Of a stretch of DNA of 32,551 nucleotides, positions 18,499 to 25,527 are shown piece after piece. The first letter of the stretch is position 1, and the number at the start of each line of letters is the position of its first letter. The notes under the pieces are model-generated. The model saw nothing but the letters and a program-made list of their open reading frames with translations. It did no database searches and was not told where the DNA came from. The DNA is from Oxalobacteraceae bacterium. Its GTDB lineage: Bacteria > Pseudomonadota > Gammaproteobacteria > Burkholderiales > Burkholderiaceae_D. The DNA is taken from positions 1 to 32,551 of the forward strand of contig JANXTY010000072.1 in NCBI GenBank assembly GCA_025352145.1, written 5' to 3'. Position numbers and translations under genes: made by a program.

Positions 18499-19955
18499 GT
18501 CTGAATTTCGTTAGTATGAACCTCGTTACCTTGCTATATCTGATCGCTTCGGTCTGTTTTATTCAAGCATTAAAAGGACTCTCGCATCCATCCACTGCAC
18601 GGCGTGGGAATGCCTTCGGTATGTCGGGTATGGCGATAGCTGCCATTACGACATTGGCCTTGATCTTCAAGCTCAAAGCGGCTGCGCCGGAATCGGGCAT
18701 GGGTTTCTGGCTGGTGCTGATCGGCGTTGTGGTGGGCGGTTCGATTGGCGCAGTGCTAGCCAAACGGGTCGAAATGACCAAGATGCCTGAGCTGGTTGCT
18801 GCCATGCATTCGCTGATTGGTCTTGCTGCTGTGTGCATCGCTGTGGCGGCGGTCTCGGAGCCTTGGGCCTTTGGCATTGCGCAGCACGGCGATGCCATTC
18901 CTTTTGGCAACCGGCTTGAATTATTTATTGGTACTTTTGTCGGTGCGATCACTTTTTCCGGTTCGGTGATTGCTTTCGGCAAGTTGTCGGGTAAATATAA
19001 ATTTCGCCTTTTTCAAGGTGCCCCCGTCAGTTTCAGCGGCCAGCATTTACTCAATTTAGCGCTCGCTATTGGGATGTTCGCGTTGGGTCTGATTTTCTGC
19101 TTTGCACCCGGCACAGAACCGGCCTGGATACCTTTCCTGTTGATGACTGCGATTGCATTTATTCTCGGCGTGCTCATCATCATCCCCATCGGCGGCGCAG
19201 ATATGCCGGTCGTGGTGTCGATGCTCAATAGTTATTCCGGCTGGGCTGCTGCCGGTATCGGCTTCTCGCTCAATAATTCCATGCTGATCATTGCCGGTTC
19301 TCTGGTCGGATCGAGTGGCGCGATCCTGTCCTACATCATGTGCAAAGCGATGAACCGCTCCTTCTTCAACGTGCTGCTGGGTGGCTTTGGCGGTGATGCG
19401 GCCACTGCCGTAGCGGGTGCGCAAGAGCAGCGCCCGGTTAAATCCGGCTCCGCCGATGATGCCGCTTTCCTGATGGGCAATGCGGAAACCGTCATCATTG
19501 TGCCAGGCTACGGCCTTGCTGTAGCCCGCGCTCAGCATGCACTTAAAGAGCTGACCGAGAAACTGACGCACAAAGGCGTGATCGTTAAATATGCTATTCA
19601 TCCGGTTGCAGGTCGCATGCCCGGTCACATGAATGTTTTGCTGGCGGAAGCCGAAGTGCCCTATGACCAGGTATTCGAAATGGAGGACATCAACAGCGAA
19701 TTCGGGCAGGTCGATGTGGTGCTGGTATTGGGTGCAAATGATGTGGTCAATCCTGCGGCGAAAGATCCTAAATCATCGATTGCCGGGATGCCGATTCTGG
19801 AGGCGTATAAAGCTAAAACCGTGATTGTGAATAAGCGTTCGATGGCGGCGGGTTATGCGGGGCTGGATAACGAATTGTTTTATATGGATAAGACGATGAT
19901 GGTGTTTGGGGATGCTAAGAAGGTGATTGAGGATATGGTGAAGGCGGTGGAGTGA
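18495..19955 (+). CDS. pntB: NAD(P) transhydrogenase subunit beta
   Basis: PntB carries the second half of the proton channel and the NADPH-binding domain III. The 486 residues contain many hydrophobic helices in the first 285, then the soluble domain. Its landmarks are a VIIVPGYGLAVARAQ segment near 335, AIHPVAGRMPGHMNVLLAEA near 370, and LGANDVVNPAA near 417. These bind NADP. GC is about 57 per cent in a 60-base sample, against about 44 per cent in the gene that follows. It starts inside the stop of pntAB. Confidence 0.96.
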   Translation: MSLNFVSMNLVTLLYLIASVCFIQALKGLSHPSTARRGNAFGMSGMAIAAITTLALIFKLKAAAPESGMGFWLVLIGVVVGGSIGAVLAKRVEMTKMPELVAAMHSLIGLAAVCIAVAAVSEPWAFGIAQHGDAIPFGNRLELFIGTFVGAITFSGSVIAFGKLSGKYKFRLFQGAPVSFSGQHLLNLALAIGMFALGLIFCFAPGTEPAWIPFLLMTAIAFILGVLIIIPIGGADMPVVVSMLNSYSGWAAAGIGFSLNNSMLIIAGSLVGSSGAILSYIMCKAMNRSFFNVLLGGFGGDAATAVAGAQEQRPVKSGSADDAAFLMGNAETVIIVPGYGLAVARAQHALKELTEKLTHKGVIVKYAIHPVAGRMPGHMNVLLAEAEVPYDQVFEMEDINSEFGQVDVVLVLGANDVVNPAAKDPKSSIAGMPILEAYKAKTVIVNKRSMAAGYAGLDNELFYMDKTMMVFGDAKKVIEDMVKAVE

Positions 19956-20004
19956 TTGACATTCCTATCGTGCATTCCATCTTTACGTCATCGGTAATGA
20001 AAAA

Positions 20005-20541
20005 ATGAGGTATCAGGATTGTGCAGGATCGTTGGATACGGTCAGGAAAATTCTGAAAGTCAATCATGCTGGTGAATTCGGTGCGGTGAATATTTATCGG
20101 GCTCAGATATTAGTGTCGAAATTTTTTCGGCGTCGATATGTTCCAATGCTCCAAAATTTTATGGCGGATGAAACACGGCATTTAAATATTTTTTGGACTG
20201 AGATTCAAAAACGTCATGGTGTCAGGTGCAAAAGTTACTGGTTGTGTGGTGTTGGGGGGTGGGCAATGGGAGCGATATCGGCGCTCTTTGGGAAGGCCGG
20301 CATGATGGCCTGTACTTGGGCCGTCGAGTCGGTAGTCGTACATCACCTGAAGGAACAACTTATCTATTTGAATCAGCAGCGAGATTGCGGAGTTTATGAT
20401 GCTGTGAAATTTATCTTGGAGGACGAGGAAAATCACCGGGATATTGGATATGCAGAAGGGGGAGGCAATATTTTTTATTTGCCTTTTCGTTTCATGATTA
20501 GTGCTTTTACGGAGATCGTAATTAGATTAGGTATGCGATAA
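20005..20541 (+). CDS. Coq7-like demethoxyubiquinone hydroxylase (di-iron)
   Basis: This 178-residue protein looks like a Coq7 family di-iron monooxygenase, which adds the last hydroxyl group in ubiquinone synthesis. All six expected iron ligands are visible: Glu24 (NHAGEFGA), Glu56 and His59 (DETRH), Glu108 (AVESVV), and Glu141 and His144 (EENH). Their spacing (32, 52 and 33 residues) is close to that of human COQ7. The HAGEFGA wording resembles the eukaryotic and alphaproteobacterial type. GC is about 44 per cent (186 of 420 bases at 20101-20520), lower than pntB and the following ubiH-pepP block. It follows pntB by 49 bases and has only a weak ribosome binding site. Whether another coq7 exists in the genome is unknown. 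Confidence 0.8.
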   Translation: MRYQDCAGSLDTVRKILKVNHAGEFGAVNIYRAQILVSKFFRRRYVPMLQNFMADETRHLNIFWTEIQKRHGVRCKSYWLCGVGGWAMGAISALFGKAGMMACTWAVESVVVHHLKEQLIYLNQQRDCGVYDAVKFILEDEENHRDIGYAEGGGNIFYLPFRFMISAFTEIVIRLGMR

Positions 20542-20965
20542 AAAGTGCGGTAACGCGTATTGCGCCGCATGGGAAGCTAAAATATCTGGGCTGTTACTTC
20601 GTTGGTTCGGCCTTGCCTTCGTGGTGACATGCCGGGAGTGGCCCGGCGGCCACTCACTTTCTTTGCTTCGCCAAAGAAAGTAAGCAAAGAAAGGCGACCG
20701 CAAAACGCTGCCCTTCGGGTTCCCGTGTGGATGGCGGATAAAATGGGAAACGAAATAAACTCGCTTCCCTTGCAGGGCGCATATTCGCTTGCAAGCGAAT
20801 ACCGTTTCGCAGGCACGGGGCATGCCCCGTGAATTCCCTGCTGCACCTCAGACAAATTTCGTTTCTGGTCCATTTTGTCCGCCATCCACACGGCAGCGTT
20901 TCAAGCGGAATTCACAGCCAAGTCAATATCAGGATCGTAGCGTTATGTACGTCCTTATTCCCGTT
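20542..20965. repeat. Gene-free cassette of nested inverted repeats
   Basis: This 424-base stretch separates the convergent Coq7-like and ubiH genes. Hairpins include AGTGGC-CCGGCG-GCCACT (20637-20654) and CTTTCTTTG-CTTCGC-CAAAGAAAG (20657-20680), the latter followed by a further GCAAAGAAAG. A long outer inverted repeat joins 20703-20755 with 20857-20901; the core arms (20725-20755 and 20857-20891) match almost base for base. Two perfect 18-base palindromes lie inside (20783-20800 and 20814-20831). I recall similar CTTTCTTTGCTTCGCC-type sequences as dispersed intergenic repeats in Burkholderiales, but no search was run. Short open frames in it on both strands look like translation of the repeat, not genes. 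Confidence 0.75.
20703..20901. repeat. Long imperfect inverted repeat
   Basis: The left arm AAACGCTGCC (20703-20712) and GTGTGGATGGCGG (20725-20737) onward to 20755 pairs with the right arm 20857-20901. Arm ends match across about 40 bases, apart from an 11-base insertion in the left arm and a few mismatches. The enclosed DNA is about 100 bases. Confidence 0.8.
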
Positions 20966-22171
20966 TCACCGATTCCCAAACATCATCAACTCCGCCAGCA
21001 GATATCTGGCCGGAGCAACTGTATCTATCGCACCCAGCGATGCACCTAACAACGCCTGACTGATCGCACCAAACGGACTGCCGCCGCCCTTGGTAAATAC
21101 CCGCGCCATGGTGTCGGTTAAACGCACGGTTAGGTTGCGGTCGCTTTGGCGCAGTTGATGGAATTCGCTGAGTGTCGCCGGAGATGCTTCTTGCGCCAGC
21201 AAACGTGCTAGCACCATGGCGTCGCGCAATCCTAGATTTAATCCTTGTCCGGCTACCGGATGCAGGGTCTGTGCGGCGTTGCCGATGGCGACGGTGCGAG
21301 GCGAGGTGGCGGGGTGGGCGTTGAGTCCCAGCGGGTAAGCCTTGCGCGGTGTGGTGCTGACGAAACGGCCTAGGCGTTGGCCGAAGGCGTTTTCCAGTTC
21401 CGCTAAAAAGGCCGCATCGTCCAGGCTGAGCAAACGTGCGCTGGTCGCCGGTTGTATGCACCACACCAGCGAATAACCTGCGCCGTTCATGTCGTCGTGT
21501 TGCGGCAAGAGGGCGAGCGGGCCTTCGTCGCTGAAGCGTTCGTAGGCGCGGTGGGCGATGGTATTGTTGGCGTTGCTGCTGGTGGCGACGTGGGCGAGGA
21601 TGGCGGTTTGCTGGTAATCGCGGCGCAGGGATTTGCTGGTTTGTTCGGCGAACAGGCCACCTTCGGCCTGTACCAGTATGTCGGTGGTGAGCGCTGTGCC
21701 ATCGGCCATCTGTAGCTCCACCGAGGAAGCTTGTTCTGAAAAAGATGCCACCCTTGCCGGACGCAGGGTGCTGATGCTGGAAGCTGCGCACGTTGCGGCC
21801 AGGGCGCTGACAATGGTGCCGTAGCGGGTGACAACGCCCAGCGCCGGTACGTGATGCTCGGTGCGGTCGATCAGGGTGCGGCCAAAATAACCCCGGCGCG
21901 AGACGTGAATCTGGTGAATTTCGGTAGCGGCAATCGGCCACGCGCTGGCTTGTTCCAGAATTTGGCGGCTGCCGTAAGAGAGGGCGATGGAGCGTGGGTC
22001 GTTGTGGGTTTGTTCCAGCGTTTTGGCGTCGATCAGGGCGATACGGGCGGGGGGGACTCCGCGCTGAACCAGCAGCACCGCCAGCGCGAGACCGACCGGG
22101 CCGGCGCCGCAGATGGCGATATCGACATCCGTGTTAGTGCCAATGCTTGTGCTTGCTGTCGATTTCATCAT
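20966..22171 (-). CDS. ubiH: UbiH/UbiF/VisC family FAD-dependent hydroxylase
   Basis: These flavoproteins hydroxylate the ubiquinone ring. The 401 residues begin with a GAGPVG dinucleotide fold at 22-27. The DPRSIALSYGSRQIL segment follows near 58, and the late FAD motif GNAAQTLHPVAGQGLNLG is present, in which the usual GD is GN. The family call is firm, but the exact ring position (UbiH, UbiF or UbiI type) is an inference. The gene follows pepP with a gap of seven bases. An 11-base tandem repeat lies at that junction and supplies its GAAGAG ribosome binding site. It is convergent with the Coq7-like gene across the repeat cassette. Confidence 0.88.
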   Translation of the reverse strand: MMKSTASTSIGTNTDVDIAICGAGPVGLALAVLLVQRGVPPARIALIDAKTLEQTHNDPRSIALSYGSRQILEQASAWPIAATEIHQIHVSRRGYFGRTLIDRTEHHVPALGVVTRYGTIVSALAATCAASSISTLRPARVASFSEQASSVELQMADGTALTTDILVQAEGGLFAEQTSKSLRRDYQQTAILAHVATSSNANNTIAHRAYERFSDEGPLALLPQHDDMNGAGYSLVWCIQPATSARLLSLDDAAFLAELENAFGQRLGRFVSTTPRKAYPLGLNAHPATSPRTVAIGNAAQTLHPVAGQGLNLGLRDAMVLARLLAQEASPATLSEFHQLRQSDRNLTVRLTDTMARVFTKGGGSPFGAISQALLGASLGAIDTVAPARYLLAELMMFGNR

Positions 22172-22193
22172 CTCTTCATCATCTCTTCATCAG
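22165..22193. repeat. 11-base tandem repeat at the pepP/ubiH junction
   Basis: TCATCATCTCT is repeated two and a half times on the plus strand (22165-22175, 22176-22186, then 22187-22193). On the coding strand this is ATGAAGAGATG repeated. It encodes the last pepP codons and its TGA, and also the ribosome binding site and ATG of ubiH. Confidence 0.85.
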
Positions 22194-23519
22194 CGTTTCA
22201 ATATCATGCACATTTTTCACTGCCGCGCTGCTGAGGATTTCATGTCCGCACTCCGTAATCAGCACATCGTCTTCGATGCGGATACCGATATTCCAGAATT
22301 GCTCCGGCACGCCTTCGCCAGGACGCACGTAGATGCCCGGCTCGACCGTGAGCACCATGCCCGGCTGCAAGGTGCGGTAGGGTTTCTCTTCGCCTTCCGC
22401 CGGTGCCACTGCTTCGCGGTAAGCGCCGACGTCGTGGACGTCCATGCCGATCCAGTGACCGGTGCCGTGCATGTAAAACTGTTGATACGATTTTTTGGCG
22501 ATGACTTCGTCGAGCGTGCCGACTTTGTTGGCATCGAGTAAGCCCAGATCGATCATGCCTTGCGCCAGCACGCGTACTGCTGCTTCGTGGCCGGTGATGT
22601 AGCGTTTGCCGGGTTGGGCTTCGGCCAGGGCCGCAGCTTGCGCGGCCAGTACCAGTTCGTACAGGGCTTGTTGCGGTGCGCTGAAGCGGCCGTTGACGGG
22701 ATAGGTGCGGGTGATGTCGGAGGCGTAGCTGTCGAACTCGCAACCGGCATCGATTAGGATCAGGTCGCCGTCCTTGCAGCGTGCATTGTTGGCGTTGTAA
22801 TGCAGCACGCAGGCGTTGGCGCCGCTGGCGACAATCGAGGTGTAGGCGGGAAACTGCGAGCCGTTGCGGCGGAATTCGTGCAGCAGTTCAGCTTCGATTT
22901 GATATTCAAACATGCCAGCTTGCGTCATGCGCATGGCGCGGCAATGGGCTTCGGCCGAGATGCTGGCAGCGCGTCGCATCAGGTTGATTTCATCGTTGTC
23001 TTTGAACAGGCGCATCTCATCGACCAGCGCCAGCACGTCATGGGTGGAGGCGGGACGGCGGATGCCGGTGCGTGACTGGCGGGGCAGGGCGCGCAGCCAG
23101 TTTTGTATTTTTCCTTCGAATTTTTCATCATTGCCTAAGCCGTAAAAAAGCGCCGGTGCATCGGGCAAGAGTTTGGCCATTTCCGCATCCAGCGCAGCAA
23201 TGGGGAAGGCGGCATCGAAACCAAAAGCGCTGCGTGCGGCTTCCGGTCCGTAGCGGAATCCATCCCATATTTCGCGCTCCCTGTTTTTCTCGCGGCAGAA
23301 CAGGATGGTTTGTGTTTTTCCGGCTAGCGCGACCAGCACGATCACCGCTTCCGGTTCGGTGAAGCCGGACAGATAGTAGAAATAACTGTCGTGCCGAAAC
23401 GGATAATCGGCGTCGTTATTGCGTGTGCATTCCGGTGCAGTGGAGATGACGGCGATGCCACCGCCTTTGGCTTGCATTTGCGTGATCAGACTGGCGCGAC
23501 GTGCTGCGTAGGTTTTCAT
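22179..23519 (-). CDS. pepP: Xaa-Pro aminopeptidase (aminopeptidase P)
   Basis: PepP removes an N-terminal residue that precedes proline. The start at 23519 gives 446 residues, about the family length, and AAGGAA lies just upstream; the longer frame to 23573 is rejected. The N-terminal domain carries a FYYLSGFTEPEAV segment near 47-59. The catalytic pita-bread fold contains metal ligands Asp257 and Asp268 (LIDAGCEFDSYASDITR), His355 (HGTGHWIG), Glu393 (TVEPG) and Glu416 (IRIEDD). It lies between murU and ubiH on the minus strand and is GC-rich (68 per cent in a 60-base sample). Confidence 0.95.
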   Translation of the reverse strand: MKTYAARRASLITQMQAKGGGIAVISTAPECTRNNDADYPFRHDSYFYYLSGFTEPEAVIVLVALAGKTQTILFCREKNREREIWDGFRYGPEAARSAFGFDAAFPIAALDAEMAKLLPDAPALFYGLGNDEKFEGKIQNWLRALPRQSRTGIRRPASTHDVLALVDEMRLFKDNDEINLMRRAASISAEAHCRAMRMTQAGMFEYQIEAELLHEFRRNGSQFPAYTSIVASGANACVLHYNANNARCKDGDLILIDAGCEFDSYASDITRTYPVNGRFSAPQQALYELVLAAQAAALAEAQPGKRYITGHEAAVRVLAQGMIDLGLLDANKVGTLDEVIAKKSYQQFYMHGTGHWIGMDVHDVGAYREAVAPAEGEEKPYRTLQPGMVLTVEPGIYVRPGEGVPEQFWNIGIRIEDDVLITECGHEILSSAAVKNVHDIETLMKR

Positions 23520-23543
23520 TAGATGTTCCTTATTCGTAGGTAG

Positions 23544-23563
23544 GGGCACGGCATGCCGTGCCC
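23544..23563. repeat. Perfect 20-base palindrome
   Basis: GGGCACGGCATGCCGTGCCC is perfectly self-complementary and lies in the 95-base gap between murU and pepP. It has no T tract after it, so it is not a standard terminator. The GGCATGCC core recurs in the 18-base palindrome at 20814-20831, which suggests a dispersed repeat family. Confidence 0.85.
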
Positions 23564-23614
23564 AATTCACCACCGGTGCCGAATCGCACCCACGTGTATT
23601 GATTGCTCATTTTT

Positions 23615-24337
23615 TTATTGCGTGGATTTCCCCGAGGTCAAAGGCGCATTCAATTCCGCCAGCCGTTCCGGTGTCCCCACATCGACCCAGTCTCCACGAT
23701 ACACTTCACCACCGAGCTGGCCGCGTGCTGCATATTCGCGCATCAGCGTCACCAGCTTGGCCGCTTCGCCCGGCGCGACCGAGTTGAACATCTCCGGCCG
23801 ATACACGCCGATGCCGGAAAAAGTGAAGCGCGGCGATCCTTCGTTAGCGAGCGAAAAAACATTGACCGCAAAATCCCCCTCGGGATGTTGGGGCGGATTG
23901 TTGACCAGGTACAGCCAGGCGATATCGCGCTCATTGGCCGGATAGGGATTGCCCCACATGTCCTTGTCTTCCAGCGTATTTTTAACTTGTTCAAAATCGA
24001 AATGCGGGCAGTAAATATCGCCTGCAATGGCGACAAAAGGTTCTTCACCCAGCAAGTGTCTGGCCTTGGCAATGCCGCCGGCGGTTTCCAGCGCCGTACC
24101 TTCGGGCGAATACACAATCTGCGCGCCGAATTGGGCACCATCGCCCAAGGCCTCTTCCAGCATGTGACCCAGATGCGCGTGGTTGATGACGATCTTGGTG
24201 ATACCGGCGCGTACCAGATTGAGGATGTGCCATACGATGAGCGGACGGCCGCGCACTTTCAGCAGCGGCTTGGGGCAAGTGTCGGTTAGCGGACGCATAC
24301 GCTCGCCACGTCCTGCTGCGAAAATCATGGCTTTCAT
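23615..24337 (-). CDS. murU: N-acetylmuramate alpha-1-phosphate uridylyltransferase
   Basis: MurU turns MurNAc-1-phosphate into UDP-MurNAc in the cell-wall recycling pathway that bypasses de novo synthesis. The 240-residue nucleotidyltransferase opens with FAAGRGERMRPLT and CPKPLLKVRGRPLI (about residues 6-34). It has the Asp-containing AIAGDIYCPHFD segment near 105, and a late GDWVDVGTPERL. It lies 33 bases after amgK, the typical partner, which supports the name over a general sugar nucleotidyltransferase. The ribosome binding site is weak. Confidence 0.88.
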   Translation of the reverse strand: MKAMIFAAGRGERMRPLTDTCPKPLLKVRGRPLIVWHILNLVRAGITKIVINHAHLGHMLEEALGDGAQFGAQIVYSPEGTALETAGGIAKARHLLGEEPFVAIAGDIYCPHFDFEQVKNTLEDKDMWGNPYPANERDIAWLYLVNNPPQHPEGDFAVNVFSLANEGSPRFTFSGIGVYRPEMFNSVAPGEAAKLVTLMREYAARGQLGGEVYRGDWVDVGTPERLAELNAPLTSGKSTQ

Positions 24338-24370
24338 GGTGGCGTGTCGCTTCTCAATCGGAATGCTTAT

Positions 24371-25429
24371 TTAAAACGTATACCCAACCTGCGGCACCTT
24401 ATCCTCCAGCACATCCAGCAACTTGATTAAGGGTGCCAGCACCTTGTAGCGATACGCGGTTTTACGGGTGTATTCCATCACCAGCGGCATATCTTTGAGG
24501 TAGGCATCCTTGCCATCGCGGTGGCACAGCCTTGCAAAAATTCCCAGCACTTTCAGATGACGCTGCAGGCCCATGAATTCAAAATCGCGGTAGAAGGCGT
24601 CGATATCGGGATTGACTGGCAGGCCGGCGCGTTTGGCGCGTTCCCAATAGCGGATTGCCCAGTCGAGTACCATTTCTTCGTCCCACTGCACATAGGCGTC
24701 GCGCAGCAGCGAGACCAGATCGTAGGTGATCGGGCCGTAGAGCGCGTCCTGAAAATCGAGCATGCCCGGATTGCCTTGATCGAGCACCATCAGATTGCGC
24801 GAATGAAAATCGCGGTGCACATAGACTTGCGCCTGCGCCAGATTGTTGGCCAGAATCTCGTCGAATACTTTGTTGAGCTGCGCAGTTTGGGCCTCAGTCA
24901 GGGCGATGCCCAGATGCTTGCCGATATACCATTCCGGAAACAGCATCAGCTCGCGCAGCAGGGTGGCGCGGTCGTATTCCGGCAGCACATCGGGCTGGCT
25001 TTGGGCTTGCAGCAAGACCAAGGAATCCATCGCATCCGAATACAGTTTGTGCGCAGTGTCGGTGTTGAGCAGGTGCAGATAAGTGGTCGATCCCAGATCG
25101 GATAAGAGCAAAAAACCGGCTTCGACGTTTTGCGCAAGGATGGCCGGAACCGAGATGCCGGTGGCGCCGAAGATGCCAGCGATGTTGATAAAAGGGCGTA
25201 CATCTTCTTGGGGGGGCGGTGCATCCATCACAATATAGCTTGCGCCCTCATTGGCATCGACTCTGAAATAACGCCGGAAGCTGGCATCGGCCGATGCGGG
25301 TCGGATCGATGCGATGTGTAGGGCGGGTGTCGTCAGGGCAGCCAACCAGTTCGTTAGTTGGGATAGGCGCTCGTCGTGCACGGCAATCGCCGGTGTAGTT
25401 GCGGATTTTGAAGTCATCAATAAAGACAT
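24371..25429 (-). CDS. amgK: N-acetylmuramate/N-acetylglucosamine kinase AmgK
   Basis: AmgK phosphorylates MurNAc (or GlcNAc) at the anomeric carbon in peptidoglycan recycling. The 352-residue protein has the aminoglycoside phosphotransferase fold: catalytic HRDFHSRN (His205, Asp207, Asn212) and the metal-binding LDFQDAL with Asp225. A preceding ADASFRRYFR segment (47-56) is typical of this subfamily. It precedes murU and is divergent from lptD, the arrangement known from Pseudomonas. In that genus the pathway gives intrinsic fosfomycin resistance, because it skips MurA. Confidence 0.9.
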   Translation of the reverse strand: MSLLMTSKSATTPAIAVHDERLSQLTNWLAALTTPALHIASIRPASADASFRRYFRVDANEGASYIVMDAPPPQEDVRPFINIAGIFGATGISVPAILAQNVEAGFLLLSDLGSTTYLHLLNTDTAHKLYSDAMDSLVLLQAQSQPDVLPEYDRATLLRELMLFPEWYIGKHLGIALTEAQTAQLNKVFDEILANNLAQAQVYVHRDFHSRNLMVLDQGNPGMLDFQDALYGPITYDLVSLLRDAYVQWDEEMVLDWAIRYWERAKRAGLPVNPDIDAFYRDFEFMGLQRHLKVLGIFARLCHRDGKDAYLKDMPLVMEYTRKTAYRYKVLAPLIKLLDVLEDKVPQVGYTF

Positions 25430-25527
25430 TAAGGAACCTGGGTAATCGGGTAAAGGGGGAAGATTCCCCTATAATAATGGATTCAATTTAAAAAATCGCC
25501 TGTCATGGTGTTCAATAGCGTCTTTTC
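25430..25527. promoter_or_regulatory. Divergent amgK/lptD promoter region
   Basis: A perfect -10 hexamer TATAAT lies at 25470-25475 on the plus strand and could serve lptD. No good -35 is seen 16-18 bases upstream. An eight-codon open frame with ATG at 25505 (see lptD) ends across the lptD start. Confidence 0.35.

Noticed and set aside
20527-21059. Several small open frames in the repeat cassette
   Set aside because: They overlap inverted repeats on both strands, share residues through the repeat and lack ribosome binding sites.
20955-21941. Long reading frame in another frame of ubiH
   Set aside because: The Arg/Pro/His-rich translation is typical of a shadow frame in GC-rich DNA, and the ubiH frame has clear family motifs.
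25433-25460. Sigma-E promoter for lptD
   Set aside because: GGAACC resembles a sigma-E -35, but no TCTGA-type -10 occurs at the right distance.
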